From Candidatus Villigracilis proximus (lineage in GTDB: Bacteria > Chloroflexota > Anaerolineae > Anaerolineales > Villigracilaceae): a DNA stretch of 64,000 bases. The position numbers were made by a program, and so were the translations under genes. Of the stretch, positions 25,629 to 35,572 are shown in pieces; the stretch's first letter is position 1; every line of letters begins with the position of its first letter. The stretch covers positions 35,366-99,365 of the forward strand of contig JADKBB010000018.1 in the NCBI GenBank assembly GCA_016715195.1, in the 5' to 3' direction. The notes below the pieces were generated by a model. It was given only the letters and a program-made list of their open reading frames with translations, ran no database searches and had not been told where the DNA came from.

Positions 25629-27511
25629 ATGGCTAAAAACGAATTCGCATTAGCATTCAATGAAGTACTTGAAGAAAAACAACTCGCCAAGGATGTGGTC
25701 GTTGCCGCGATCGAATCGGCAATGGTCTCTGCGTATCGGCGTGCTGTCAGCGCATCCACTGCTCAACATGTCGAAGCCAAACTTGACCCCGATACAGGGA
25801 TCGTCACTGTTTTCGCCGAGAAGGAAGTGGTCGAAGACAATATTGTTGACGACCGCACCGAAGTGTTGTTGGAAGTGGCGCGCAAGGTAAATCCCGAAGC
25901 CCAGCTCGGCGACATGGTGGTTGTTGAAACCACTCCCGCTGACTTTGGCCGCGTGGCCGCACAAACTGCGCGTCAGGTGATCCAACAGCGCATCCGCGAA
26001 GCTGAGCGTTCAAATCAAATGCAGCATTTTGAACGTCAGGTCGGCGAGATCGTTTCAGGGCTGGTGCAGGCTATTAATGCACAAGGCGCAACCATCGGTC
26101 TTGACATGAAAGCCGAAGGCGTGATGCCCAACAACCAGAAGATCCCGGCGAAAGACTTAAATTACATGACCGCATTCGCGCCGTAGTGATGGAAGTTAAA
26201 GACGGTACACGCGGACCACAAATTGTGCTCTCCCGCGCGCACCGCAATTTCCTGCGCCGTTTGCTTGAGAATGAAGTGCCTGAAATTTATCATGGCATTG
26301 TTGAGATCCGCGCGATCTCGCGTGAGCCAGGCGCTCGTGCAAAGGTGGCCGTCTCTGCCACACAGCCCGGCATTGATCCGGTAGGCGCGTGCGTGGGTAT
26401 CAAAGGCGTGCGTATTCAAGCCATCGTCAAGGAATTGCACGACGAAAAAATTGACATTATCCAGTGGGATCAAGATCCCATCGTTTATATCTCCAAGGCC
26501 ATTAGCCCGGCGCGTGTGAACGGCGTTTATCTCGCTGACAATGAAGGCGCACGCACTGCGACCGTGGTTGTAGGCGAAGATCAACTCAGCCTCGCGATCG
26601 GCCGTGATGGACAAAATGCCCGTCTGGCCGCGAAGTTGACCGGCTGGCGCATTGACATCAAATCACTTAGCGAAGCCGCTGGCGATTCACTTCGAAAATT
26701 ACAAGGCAACGCAGAACTTTCTGCCATGCTGCCCGCCGCTGTGGAAGTCATTCCGCAGATCGAGGAAATTCTCGCAAAGAAAGCCGAGAATCGCCCGATC
26801 ATGCCCGAAGAGTACACTGTGCTTGGTCAATTCGTTGACCGTGTGGAACGCCGCACGATCCAGATCAAGGAAGAAGCCGCCCGCGAAGTGGAAGAACGCA
26901 CAAACACCGCCCGTGCAGAAGTCCCTGCAGCTGCGTTCAAAATGCCGCTCGAACAGGCAGGTCTCAAGGAACACATTTTCAATATTCTTACCGAAGCTGG
27001 TTTCGAGACCATTGGCAGCCTGATCTTTTCGATCAAAACTGAGCCCGACAAAGTACTTGGGTTGGCGGGCATTGGCTCGAAAGCCATGCAAACTATTGAA
27101 GAAACGCTGGCTGCCCTCACCTTCCCTGAACCGGAACCTGTAAAAGTGGAAGAACCTGTTGCCTCCATTGAAACGGTTGCCGCAGAACCAGTGGCGGTTC
27201 CTGTTGCAGGGGAAGAAATGCCTGCTGCGAAGAAACAGGCTGACGGGAAGAAAGATGCGAAGCGTGTTGTCGAAGTAGAAGAAGAACTCGCAAAAGACGG
27301 CGTCAATCTGGATGAACTATTCAAGATGAAGCCGGAAATCTTCCAAAACACCGGTCCTGCTGAAGAGGAATCCAGCGACAAGAAGAAAGCTGGCGGCAAG
27401 AAAGGCAAGAAGAAGGCCGTGGAACTGGAGTTCGACGAAGGTCTTGGCACAGTTGTTGGCCGCAAGATCCACAAACGCGGCGATAGCACTCCTGACAATG
27501 ATTGGGAATAA
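25629..27511 (+). CDS. nusA: Transcription termination/antitermination factor NusA (frameshifted)
   Basis: RNA polymerase-binding factor. Start ATG 25629 (MAKNEFALAFNEVL) is the family start; the frame open further upstream is not coding. N-terminal domain 1-130, S1 domain after it, then a frame break at about 26144-26148: one G appears lost in CCCGG, and the other frame continues as GERLKLHDRIRAVVMEV. The KH domains (VAVSATQPGIDPVGACVGIKG and LAIGRDGQNARLAAKLTGW) follow, then a helix-hairpin-helix-like module (GIGSKAMQTIEETL), and an acidic/Lys-rich tail. Total about 627 residues, longer than E. coli NusA because of the tail. Heads the nusA-ylxR-infB-rbfA cluster. Confidence 0.92.
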
Positions 27512-27851
27512 ACCTTCGGGTACATTGAAGGTGACCAAGAAACCTGTTCAACGAGTAAAGCACGTACCCCAGCGAACCTGCGTGGGATGCCGCGAAGTTC
27601 TGCCCAAAAGAAAAATGGTGCGGATCGTTCGCACAGTTGACGGGGTACGGATAGACCCAACCGGTAAATTAGCCGGAAGAGGCGCTTATTTGCACGACAA
27701 GCGTGATTGTTGGGTGCGTGGAATGAGGGGAGCTTTGACGCATGCGCTCAAAGCAGAATTGACCGCCGAAGACCGCGCTCAATTGGAAGATTTTATGAAT
27801 ACTCTGCCGACTCATCCCGGGGATGAGTCGGAGACAGAGGCCAACGGGTAA
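27498..27851 (+). CDS. ylxR: YlxR-family RNA-binding protein
   Basis: 117 residues from the ATG at 27498, which overlaps the nusA end by 14 bp. A shorter start is possible. Core motif RTCVGCREVLPKRKMVRIVR and GKLAGRGAYLHDKRDCW are the DUF448/YlxR signature. Members sit between nusA and infB and have been linked to RNase P and to transcription regulation. A basic N-terminus precedes the core. Confidence 0.88.
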   Translation: MIGNKPSGTLKVTKKPVQRVKHVPQRTCVGCREVLPKRKMVRIVRTVDGVRIDPTGKLAGRGAYLHDKRDCWVRGMRGALTHALKAELTAEDRAQLEDFMNTLPTHPGDESETEANG

Positions 27852-27909
27852 AACCATGTGAACGATTAGCCACTCGCTTACAGACATCTCGTTGGGGAAG
27901 CAGAAAAGA

Positions 27910-27935
27910 TGCGAATTTTTATATTAGGATTCGCA
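27910..27935 (+). promoter_or_regulatory. Stem-loop upstream of the infB ribosome-binding site
   Basis: Arms TGCGAAT (27910-27916) and ATTCGCA (27929-27935), 20 bp ahead of the ATG. The Shine-Dalgarno AGGAGG lies just after it. Confidence 0.4.
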
Positions 27936-27954
27936 AACCAGAAGGAGGTGGCCT

Positions 27955-29724
27955 ATGAGTAGCAACGGTAATAAGATTGAATTGCCCGCCAGCATTGTAA
28001 TTCGAGACCTGGCGCTGAAGATCGAAAAAAGCCCCATTGACCTAATCAAAAAATTGATGACGAATGGTGTTATGGCAACCATTAACCAGACCGTGGATTT
28101 TGACACAGCCGCGATCGTAGTAGGTGAATATGGGTTTGAAGCTGTTCTCGAAGCCGTGGATGAAGCCGCCAAGGAAGAAACGGGAGAAGTCCCCCTTTGG
28201 CGTCAGATGATCGCGGGAGAAAATAACACGTTATTGAAACCGCGTCCGCCGGTGGTCACCATTCTCGGACACGTGGATCATGGCAAGACCAGCCTTTTGG
28301 ATGCCATCCGTCAAACTGAAGTTGCCGCAGGCGAAGCTGGCGGAATTACACAACACATCGGCGCGTATCAAGTTGAAAAGAAGGGACGCCTCATTACGTT
28401 CCTCGACACTCCCGGCCATGCCGCGTTTACGCAAATGCGCGCACGAGGCGCTCAAGGCGCGGATATCGTTGTGCTCGTGGTTGCTGCAGACGATGGTGTC
28501 ATGCCGCAAACCCGCGAAGCCATTGCCCACGCAAAAGCCGCACGGGTTCCCATGATCGTGGCCTTGAACAAAGTTGATAAAGCGAATGCCAACCCTGACC
28601 GTGTGAAACAGCAGCTCGCTGAGTTGGAACTCGTCCCTGATGATTGGGGCGGCACGACCATGGTCGTCCCTGTTTCTGCAAAACAAAAACAGGGCATTGA
28701 TGATCTACTCGAAGGCATTTTACTCGTCGCAGACAGCAATGAGATCAAAGGCAATCCCGGCGGAAAAGTGATCGGCACCGTCATCGAAGCCGAACTGGAT
28801 AAAGCCAAAGGCGTAATGGCAACTTTGCTCGTTCAAAACGGAACGCTCGAAGCAGGCGACATCGTTGTAGCAGGAACCGCTTACGGAAAACTACGCGCCA
28901 TTACAGATTACAAAGGCAAGCTGATTAAGAAAGCGGGTCCCTCTACGCCGGTAGCTGTTATGGGCTTAAGCGGCATGCCTTCCGCTGGAGATATTTTTCA
29001 AGTCGTCAACTCAGAAAAAGAAGCGCGCACTATTGTTTCAGAACGTGTTGAAACCGCCAAAACTTTATCTCAAACCAAGAAAAAAGTTTCACTCGAAGAC
29101 CTGTTCGCTAATGTACAGGCCGGCGAAGCCAAGGGACTTAATCTCATCATCAAAGCAGACGTGCAGGGTTCTCTTGACCCGATCGTCAATGAATTGAACA
29201 AACTCGGCGAAGGCGAGATCGGATTGCACATCCTGCACGCGGAAACAGGCAACATTGGCAACAATGACGTTATGCTCGCTGCTGCCTCGAAAGCCATCAT
29301 TATCGGCTTCAATGTCCAGGCGGATGTGGATGGTCGCCGCCTCGCTGAAAAAGAAGGCGTGGATATCCGTCTGTACGAGATCATCTACCGCATGACCGAA
29401 GACATTGAGAAGGCGCTCAATGGTATGCTTGAACCCAAACTCGTGGAAAGAGTTGTCGGCCGCGCGCAGGTATTGGTCGCATTCGCAGCTTCCAAATTTG
29501 GCAAGGTTGCCGGATGTAAATGTACCGAAGGCGAATTAAGACGCGGCGCGCGCGTACGCCTCTACCGCGCAGCAGACATGATCTACGAAGGCGACCTCTC
29601 CTCTCTGCGTCATGAAAAAGAGGATGTAAAAGAGATTCGTCAGGGCTACGAATGCGGCGTCGGTTTCAAAAGTTTCAACGACATCCAACCCGGCGACCAG
29701 TTGGTTTGTTACATCGTTGAATAA
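27955..29724 (+). CDS. infB: Translation initiation factor IF-2
   Basis: GTPase that brings initiator tRNA to the 30S subunit. 589 residues, a short form with a single IF2_N module (ASIVIRDLALKIEKSPIDLIKKLM) and no long N-terminal extension. G1 GHVDHGKTS, G3 DTPGHAAF, G4 NKVD, then domains II-IV (VVGRAQVLVAF, ECGVGFKSFNDIQPGD). AAGGAGG Shine-Dalgarno. Sits between ylxR and rbfA as in most bacteria. Confidence 0.97.
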   Translation: MSSNGNKIELPASIVIRDLALKIEKSPIDLIKKLMTNGVMATINQTVDFDTAAIVVGEYGFEAVLEAVDEAAKEETGEVPLWRQMIAGENNTLLKPRPPVVTILGHVDHGKTSLLDAIRQTEVAAGEAGGITQHIGAYQVEKKGRLITFLDTPGHAAFTQMRARGAQGADIVVLVVAADDGVMPQTREAIAHAKAARVPMIVALNKVDKANANPDRVKQQLAELELVPDDWGGTTMVVPVSAKQKQGIDDLLEGILLVADSNEIKGNPGGKVIGTVIEAELDKAKGVMATLLVQNGTLEAGDIVVAGTAYGKLRAITDYKGKLIKKAGPSTPVAVMGLSGMPSAGDIFQVVNSEKEARTIVSERVETAKTLSQTKKKVSLEDLFANVQAGEAKGLNLIIKADVQGSLDPIVNELNKLGEGEIGLHILHAETGNIGNNDVMLAAASKAIIIGFNVQADVDGRRLAEKEGVDIRLYEIIYRMTEDIEKALNGMLEPKLVERVVGRAQVLVAFAASKFGKVAGCKCTEGELRRGARVRLYRAADMIYEGDLSSLRHEKEDVKEIRQGYECGVGFKSFNDIQPGDQLVCYIVE

Positions 29725-29737
29725 TCAAAAATAAATT

Positions 29738-30088
29738 ATGCCATCAGGAATTCGCCTACAACGCATCGCGGACCGTGTCCGCCAGGAACTCTCGGAGCTG
29801 CTTATCCGCGAGATCAATGATCCGCGTCTGCAACATATTTTCATTACAGACGTAAAGATAGATAAGGAACTGGCTTTCGCGGATGTGTATGTCTCAGCCA
29901 TTGAAGGCACAGGACGCTCCGCCGAAATCCTCGCCGGACTGGAATCTGCCTCCGGTTTCTTTAGGCGGATCCTCGCTGCCAAAGTGGAATTGCGCGCCTT
30001 CCCAAGATTGCGGTTTCATTGGGATCCCACGCCGGAGAACGCAGACCATATCGAAAAGGTTCTGGCCGGGTTAAGAAATAAAAAATAG
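29738..30088 (+). CDS. rbfA: 30S ribosome-binding factor RbfA
   Basis: 116 residues, usual length. KH-like fold with the family start RIADRVRQELSELLIREINDPRL, VTDVK-like IFITDVKIDKELAFADVYVS and RLRFHWDPTPENADHIEKVL at the end. Needed for late 16S maturation and cold adaptation. 13 bp after infB. Confidence 0.95.
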   Translation: MPSGIRLQRIADRVRQELSELLIREINDPRLQHIFITDVKIDKELAFADVYVSAIEGTGRSAEILAGLESASGFFRRILAAKVELRAFPRLRFHWDPTPENADHIEKVLAGLRNKK

Positions 30089-30100
30089 AATAAGTTATAG

Positions 30101-30123
30101 GGGGTGCGCCAGAAGCGCGCCCC
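30101..30123 (+). terminator. Hairpin between rbfA and nrnA
   Basis: Nine-base stem GGGGTGCGC (30101-30109) with GCGCGCCCC (30115-30123), then TTATATTTTAATTTTT. It could attenuate transcription into nrnA. Confidence 0.6.
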
Positions 30124-30154
30124 TTATATTTTAATTTTTGGAGGATACTCATTA

Positions 30155-31110
30155 GTGGACAATCAACTCATAGGGGAAATAAAAGATAGATTAGGTGCGG
30201 CAAAAAATATAGTCATCGCTTCGCATGTTCGACCAGACGGAGATGCAATCGGGTCATTGCTCGGTCTTGGGCTCGCCTTGCGGGATGCGGGAAAATCCGT
30301 GCAAATGATCCTTGTAGATGGCGCCCCCGCTTCATTCAAATATCTTAAAGGAAGCGAACTCATTACAAAGGAACCAAAAGGCGATCACGATACATTTATT
30401 ACAGTAGATTGCGCAGACTTCAAACGTACGGGGAGTATCTTTGAAAATTTCGGCCAGCCCGATATTAACATCGACCACCACAAAACAAACGAAAAATTTG
30501 GAAAACTTAATCTGATCGAAGCAGACGAGGTCGCCACAGCCGCGATCCTCACCAACTACCTGCCTGCCTGGGGATTAACCATCACCCAGCCGATCGCCGC
30601 CGCATTATTGACAGGCATCCTCACCGACACACTCGGCTTCCGCACATCCAACATGACACCAGAAGCGCTTCGTCAGGCTGCGACCCTTATGGAAACCGGC
30701 GTGGATATGCCGGAGATCTATATGCATTCTCTGGTAAGGCGATCATTCCCAGCCGCACGGTACTGGGGCGCAGGACTCTCCAGCCTGGAAAGCAAAAACG
30801 GAATTGTCTGGGGCACACTCACCATCGCAGACCGTAAAGCGGCCGGCTATGGCGGCAATGACGACGCAGACCTGATCAATATGATCTCAGCCATTGACGG
30901 TAACAAAGTGGGCATGGTCTTCGTTGAACAAAATACCGGCCACGTCAAAATTTCATGGCGTGCAATGGAAGCGGGCATTGATGTTTCACAAGTTGCAAAA
31001 CACTTTAAAGGCGGCGGTCATGCCGCAGCCGCAGGAGCAGATATCGAGGGAAGTTTGAGCGAAGTCCAAAAGAAGTCCTAAAAAAGACACGTGAACTGTT
31101 AAATTTGTAA
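30155..31110 (+). CDS. nrnA: DHH-family phosphoesterase, NrnA-like (frameshift near 3' end)
   Basis: Degrades short oligoribonucleotides or pAp. The GTG start at 30155 follows GGAGG at 30140-30144. Motifs: SHVRPDGDAIGS (DxD), VDCAD, NIDHHKTNEKFG (DHH), GILTDTLGFRTSN, and the DHHA1 glycine loop GGGHAAAAGA. The frame stops early at 31081, but one missing A near 31073 restores QKKVLKKTRELLNL and a stop at 31108-31110, giving about 318 residues. Confidence 0.9.
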
Positions 31111-31204
31111 AGATGATAGCAAGTTAATAGAACCATTGTACTGGTTGCAAAATCGGACATTTATGTCATAATTATCTTGATAACAAGTCAAGGAGGAATA
31201 AAGT

Positions 31205-32128
31205 ATGAATAGTCAGGATGTAAAAAATGCTATTTCTGGTGCTCTCGTAGTAGACAAGCCTGTTGGTATGACATCACATGATGTGGTGCAGGCGATCAGA
31301 AATGGAACAGGTCTTCGCCGTGCGGGTCACACGGGAACACTCGACCCACGCGCTTCAGGTGTATTGGTAATTCTTGTCGGCCCCGCTGTACGTTTAAGTG
31401 AATACGTCTCTGCTTCTGATAAACGCTATCAGGCCATTATCCGTTTGGGCGGCTCCACCGACACCTTTGACGCGGAAGGTCTGGTCACACCCACAAAAAA
31501 CCCCGTAGACGTAACCGAAGCACAATTTGAAGAAGCATTAAAAACTTTTATTGGTGAGATCGAACAAACCCCGCCCCCCTACTCTGCTGTAAAAGTGCAG
31601 GGACGCAAAGCCTACGAAATGGCACGCGAAGGTGAGGAAGTGGATCTCGCTCCACGCAAGATCACCGTGCATCATCTCGAAGTGCTTGAGTGGGCTCCGC
31701 CCGAAGTTGTGATCGATGTGCATTGTTCATCCGGCACATATGTCCGCTCGCTGGCAAATGACCTGGGTGTCATGCTCGGCAGCGGCGCATATCTCGTTGG
31801 CCTGCGCCGCACCAAAAGCGGAAGATTCTCATTGCGCGATTCAGTGCCGCTCAGAAAATTACAGGAATCCTTCACCGCCGGCAACTGGTATCAATACCTG
31901 ATCCCCGCCGCAGAAGCGCTTGGCGATTGGCCCGCAGTGGAACTCAACCCCGATGAAGTGGAAGGCGTACGTCACGGGCATCGCGTAAAAGTAGTCGGTG
32001 ATCCCACCGAAACAAAAGTACGCGGCGTCAGCACACAAGGTGAATTGGTCGCGCTGATGGAAATCTCCATCAACGCAGACGGCACCCGTGAATGGCAGCC
32101 CAAAAAAGTTTTCTTCACTTCAGACTAA
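31205..32128 (+). CDS. truB: tRNA pseudouridine(55) synthase TruB
   Basis: 307 residues. Starts GALVVDKPVGMTSHDVV; catalytic Asp in HTGTLDPRASGVL; KRYQAIIRLG, and YSAVKVQGRKAYEMAREG are all family motifs. A PUA-like tail (VRHGHRVKVVGD) closes it. AAGGAGG precedes the ATG, in the truB-ribF order common in bacteria. Confidence 0.96.
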   Translation: MNSQDVKNAISGALVVDKPVGMTSHDVVQAIRNGTGLRRAGHTGTLDPRASGVLVILVGPAVRLSEYVSASDKRYQAIIRLGGSTDTFDAEGLVTPTKNPVDVTEAQFEEALKTFIGEIEQTPPPYSAVKVQGRKAYEMAREGEEVDLAPRKITVHHLEVLEWAPPEVVIDVHCSSGTYVRSLANDLGVMLGSGAYLVGLRRTKSGRFSLRDSVPLRKLQESFTAGNWYQYLIPAAEALGDWPAVELNPDEVEGVRHGHRVKVVGDPTETKVRGVSTQGELVALMEISINADGTREWQPKKVFFTSD

Positions 32129-32147
32129 ACCGAGTAAAATAAAGATT

Positions 32148-32170
32148 AAGCCGCCGCTAGGCGGCTTTTT
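32148..32170 (+). terminator. Rho-independent terminator between truB and ribF
   Basis: Stem AAGCCGCC (32148-32155) with GGCGGCTT (32160-32167), GCTA loop, T-run. It ends only 6 bp before the ribF ATG, which has no Shine-Dalgarno, so read-through and the ribF transcript start are unclear. Confidence 0.85.
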
Positions 32171-32176
32171 CATCCT

Positions 32177-33095
32177 ATGCGACATTATCATTCCCTCGAA
32201 GAAGTTTCCGCAACAAACGCATGGCTCACCATCGGCGTCTTTGATGGCGTCCATCGCGGGCATCGCGAGATCATCCGCAAACTCACAACAGACGCGCACG
32301 CGCACAACGCGCCGGCGATTCTGTTAACCTTTGAGCCCCACCCTGCCAGCGTTTTATCAGGGCAGAATATAAAATGCCTGACCACACCAGATGAACGGGC
32401 GGATTTACTCGCCAGCCTCGGCGTGGATATCGTCATCACACAGCGCTTCACCCGTGACCTGTCAACTGCCACTGCTTTCGAGTACATGTCCCAGCTCAAG
32501 CAGACTCTCGGCCTCAAGCGCCTGCTCATTGGCTATGACTTCGCGCTCGGCAAGGGACGTGAAGGCAACGCAAATCGTCTGGCCGAAATTGGCAAAGAGT
32601 TAGATTACGAAGTTGAAGTCATCCATGCACTGGGTGATGAAAGCGGCGTGATCTCCTCCACAGAAATTCGTAAACTCGTTGCCACAGGTAATGTGACCGA
32701 AGCCGCGAAACTGCTGGGCTACAATTACACCATCAGCGGAGAAGTCATCCACGGTGCAGAGCGCGGACGACAGATCGGCTTCCCCACCGCAAACGTTGAT
32801 TACCCGAAACAAAATCCACGCCATCCAATGGCATCTATGCCTGCTGGGCACACTGGGGAATGAGAAATTCATGGCTGCCACCAATATTGGTTTTAATCCC
32901 ACTTTTACACCGGAAAAACAAGTCGCCAGCCTCGAAGCCTATCTATTGGATTTTGACCGCGATATTTACGGGCAGCAGGTAAGCCTTGAATTTGTCTCCC
33001 GCATTCGTGACGAATGGAAATTCACCACAGTGGAAGCCTTGATCGAGAAAATTCATGAGGATGTAAATAAAACACGTGAGCTGCTTGGTAAATAA
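32177..33095 (+). CDS. ribF: Bifunctional riboflavin kinase/FAD synthetase RibF (two frameshifts)
   Basis: N-terminal FAD synthetase: TIGVFDGVHRGHREII, LTFEPHP, LLIGYDFALGKGREGN, SSTEIRKLV. C-terminal flavokinase: AERGRQIGFPTANV, then ATNIGFNPTF and SLEAYLLDFDRDIYGQQVSLEFVSRIRDEWKF. Between them the frame shifts twice: an A seems lost in the AAACAAAA run near 32811, after which KSTPSNGIYACWAH reads well, and a base seems lost near 32850 before NEKFMAATNIG. Restored length about 306 residues, normal for RibF. Either assembly errors or a pseudogene; an essential single-copy gene makes errors more likely. Confidence 0.88.
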
Positions 33096-33169
33096 AAATC
33101 AAGAACCTTTTTATATTAACAGTCAATAAAAAAATTCTCAAAGAATCGGGTAATCAACAAGGAGAAACC

Positions 33170-33688
33170 ATGATGGAAAAACCACAGCAAACTTCCCCAT
33201 TTCCCCAAAGCCAGCCGATCAACTCCACGCCCCCAAAAGCAAACTCCGAAGGGCCTGGCGTCTTTTATTACATTGCCGGAATTTCACTTCTTAACTCCGT
33301 GCTTGTAATTTTTAATATCGGTTTTTATGGAAGTCTCGCGATCACCATGCTTGTAAGCGGCATCGGGCTGGTCGTTGCAGAATCGGTCAACGGCGGAACC
33401 ATGGTTAGTTTTATGATCCATGCCGCCGCGTTTCTGGTCAACGCGGTGATCGCAGGGATGGTCGCAGGAGTTGGTTTTCTCTCTGGCAAGGGATATGCCT
33501 GGGCGTATGTATTTGGCATGGTTGCCTATACCGTAGATGCATTAATCATGCTCTGGCTTGGTGACTGGCTTGAAGTACTCGTTCACCTTTATGTGCTTTA
33601 TCTGCTCTGGAAAGGCTGGACCAACTTAAGAAAGGTCAATGCCGTTATTGCAAAAGCCGAAGAAACATCTCCCAGTGTAATAGATTAA
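33170..33688 (+). CDS. Membrane protein of unknown function
   Basis: 172 residues: a Pro/Gln-rich cytoplasmic N-terminus (about 35 residues), then four hydrophobic segments (YYIAGISLLNSVLVIFNIGF, LVSGIGLVVAESV, VNAVIAGMVAGVGFLSG, MVAYTVDALIMLWLGDWL and VLYLLWKGW). No recognised domain. AAGGAG before the ATG. The Nudix gene begins 3 bp downstream, so they form a pair. Confidence 0.75.
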   Translation: MMEKPQQTSPFPQSQPINSTPPKANSEGPGVFYYIAGISLLNSVLVIFNIGFYGSLAITMLVSGIGLVVAESVNGGTMVSFMIHAAAFLVNAVIAGMVAGVGFLSGKGYAWAYVFGMVAYTVDALIMLWLGDWLEVLVHLYVLYLLWKGWTNLRKVNAVIAKAEETSPSVID

Positions 33689-33691
33689 ACC

Positions 33692-34135
33692 ATGCGACAA
33701 CGCTCGGGTATCATCCTGATCGAAAATGACAAACTCGCCCTCATCGAACGTCACCGTGCGGGATTGCATTATTTTGCCTTCCCCGGCGGCGGCGTAGACG
33801 AAGGCGAAACCATCGAACAAGCCGCCGTCCGTGAAGCGGAAGAAGAACTGGGAATTCAAGTGAAAGTCATACAAAAGGTTGCCGAAGTGATCTTCAACGG
33901 AAAGCCCCAATACTACTTTCTGGTAAAACACCTCAGCGGTGACTTTGGAACCGGCACCGGCGAAGAATATGGAGAATATAATCCCATACACGGCACCTAC
34001 CACCCACTCTGGATGCCCGTGGCCGAAATCCCGGCCCACAACGTCGTCCCGCGCGAACTGGCAGACCTGGTTGTGCGTTGCTCAAAAAAAGGCTGGCCCA
34101 CCGAGCCAGTTATAATCATTGAAGAAAAAAGGTAG
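33692..34135 (+). CDS. Nudix hydrolase
   Basis: 147 residues. The Nudix box is complete: GGVDEGETIEQAAVREAEEE followed by LG. Preceded by YFAFPGG. Hydrolyses a nucleoside diphosphate linked to another moiety; the substrate cannot be read from sequence. Follows the membrane protein by 3 bp. Confidence 0.93.
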   Translation: MRQRSGIILIENDKLALIERHRAGLHYFAFPGGGVDEGETIEQAAVREAEEELGIQVKVIQKVAEVIFNGKPQYYFLVKHLSGDFGTGTGEEYGEYNPIHGTYHPLWMPVAEIPAHNVVPRELADLVVRCSKKGWPTEPVIIIEEKR

Positions 34136-34136
34136 T

Positions 34137-34239
34137 GGACAATAGACGATAGACCATTGACCATAAAACCATCACCGCCGCACGGTCTCTTTCTTCTTTC
34201 TTATTTCCTCATCCTTCATAATTCATCCTTCGCACTTCC
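34137..34239. repeat. Heptanucleotide repeats upstream of the glycosyltransferase
   Basis: Words AGTGGAC, AATAGAC, GATAGAC, CATTGAC and then CATCCTT, CATAATT, CATCCTT occupy most of the 100-bp gap. No promoter was recognised. Confidence 0.7.
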
Positions 34240-35442
34240 ATGCATATTCTCATCATTCATCAGGCATTCGCATCCATCAACGAACCCGGCGGCACACGTC
34301 ACCATGAATTTGCGCGCCTGCTCACCACCCGTGGACATAAAGTAACGGTCATCGCTTCACCTGTCAGCTATATTACGGGGAACAGCACACATCAGTCCAA
34401 CTCTGAAATCGAGGGTGTGACTATTTTGCGCGCTGCCGTATACGATGCACATCACAAGTCATTCATCCATCGTGTGCTGGCTTTCTTCTCGTTCATGATC
34501 TCTTCATTTTGGATCGGGCTGGGCGTAAAACATGTGGACCTTGTGTGGGGCACGTCACCGCCGATCTTTCAGGGAGTGACCGCCTGGGCGCTGGCTCGTA
34601 TCAAAGGCGCAAAGTTTCTATTCGAGGTGCGCGACCTGTGGCCGCAGTTTGCGATCGCGGTGGGCGTGTTGAAGAATCCCATTTTGATCGCGCTCTCTGA
34701 GTGGCTGGAACGCTTCCTGTATCACAGCGCTGACCGGGTGATGGTCAACAGCCCGGGATTTTTAGAACCAGTTACCAGTCGGGGAGCGAAGCGGGTGGAT
34801 CTGATTCCAAACGGCGCAGATCCGTCGATGTTCGATCCAACTGATAGCGGCGCAGCCTTCCGCCAATCCAATACATTAAAAGATAAATTCGTGGCGCTTT
34901 ATGCGGGCGCGCACGGTATGTCAAATGACCTGCAAATCATTTTGGAGTCAGCCAGTTTGCTGGCGGATGTAAAAAATATTCACATCGTTTTGTTGGGCGA
35001 TGGAAAAGAAAAATCTGCATTGATGGCGCAGGCCAAAGAAATGAATTTATCAAACGTGACCTTTTTGCCTTCTGTGCCAAAAACAGAGATGGCTTTGGCG
35101 CTGGCCGGAGCGGATGCTTGCATTGCGATCCTCAAGCCGCTCGAAGAATATAAAACAACATATCCAAATAAAGTTTTTGATTACATGGCGGCGGGGCGGC
35201 CTGTGGTGCTGGCAATTGACGGTGTGATCCGTGAAGTAGTGGAGGCCGCAAACTGCGGAATTTTTGCGTCGCCCGGTAATGCAAAGGAAATCGCAGATGC
35301 AATTCGCACACTCGCCGCTGACCCTGAGGAAAGCCTGGAGATGGGATTGAGAGGCCGCGAATATCTCGAAGATAATTTCAGCCGGGCCGTGATCGGCGAC
35401 AGGTTGATTTATCTTCTTGAAGATCTGATTTCTAATCGCTGA
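34240..35442 (+). CDS. Family 4 glycosyltransferase
   Basis: 400 residues, GT-B fold. N-terminal acceptor domain starts HILIIHQAFASINEPGGTRHHEFARLL; a membrane-associating hydrophobic stretch near 84-103 (VLAFFSFMISSFWIGLGV). Donor domain: DLIPNGADPSMFD, AGAHGMSNDLQIIL, and the C-terminal nucleotide-sugar signature with E residues (LEEYKTTYPNKVFDYMAAGRPVV). Probably adds a sugar in surface polysaccharide or lipid-linked glycan synthesis. No other glycan gene is adjacent except the GT-B protein at 46447. Confidence 0.9.
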   Translation: MHILIIHQAFASINEPGGTRHHEFARLLTTRGHKVTVIASPVSYITGNSTHQSNSEIEGVTILRAAVYDAHHKSFIHRVLAFFSFMISSFWIGLGVKHVDLVWGTSPPIFQGVTAWALARIKGAKFLFEVRDLWPQFAIAVGVLKNPILIALSEWLERFLYHSADRVMVNSPGFLEPVTSRGAKRVDLIPNGADPSMFDPTDSGAAFRQSNTLKDKFVALYAGAHGMSNDLQIILESASLLADVKNIHIVLLGDGKEKSALMAQAKEMNLSNVTFLPSVPKTEMALALAGADACIAILKPLEEYKTTYPNKVFDYMAAGRPVVLAIDGVIREVVEAANCGIFASPGNAKEIADAIRTLAADPEESLEMGLRGREYLEDNFSRAVIGDRLIYLLEDLISNR

Positions 35443-35467
35443 AATTGGCAAGCCATATCGATTGCAT

Positions 35468-35503
35468 AATAGACCACGAAAAATATTCGTGGTCTATTAT
35501 TTT
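35468..35503 (+). terminator. Rho-independent terminator
   Basis: Thirteen-base stem (35468-35480 with 35486-35498) with core AGACCACGAA, five-base loop, ATTTTTC tract. Confidence 0.9.
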
Positions 35504-35572
35504 TCGGGAACATTTCATACTTTTCTTCGTCCATTCTATAACGCCGTAATAAAAATTCTAAAGGAGAAGAAA

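Noticed and set aside
26827..27660. 277-residue minus-strand open frame
   Set aside because: Antisense to nusA; Ser/Pro-rich translation with no motif.
27852..27954. tRNA or small RNA between ylxR and infB
   Set aside because: No cloverleaf or TTC-loop sequence; only a small hairpin and the infB Shine-Dalgarno.
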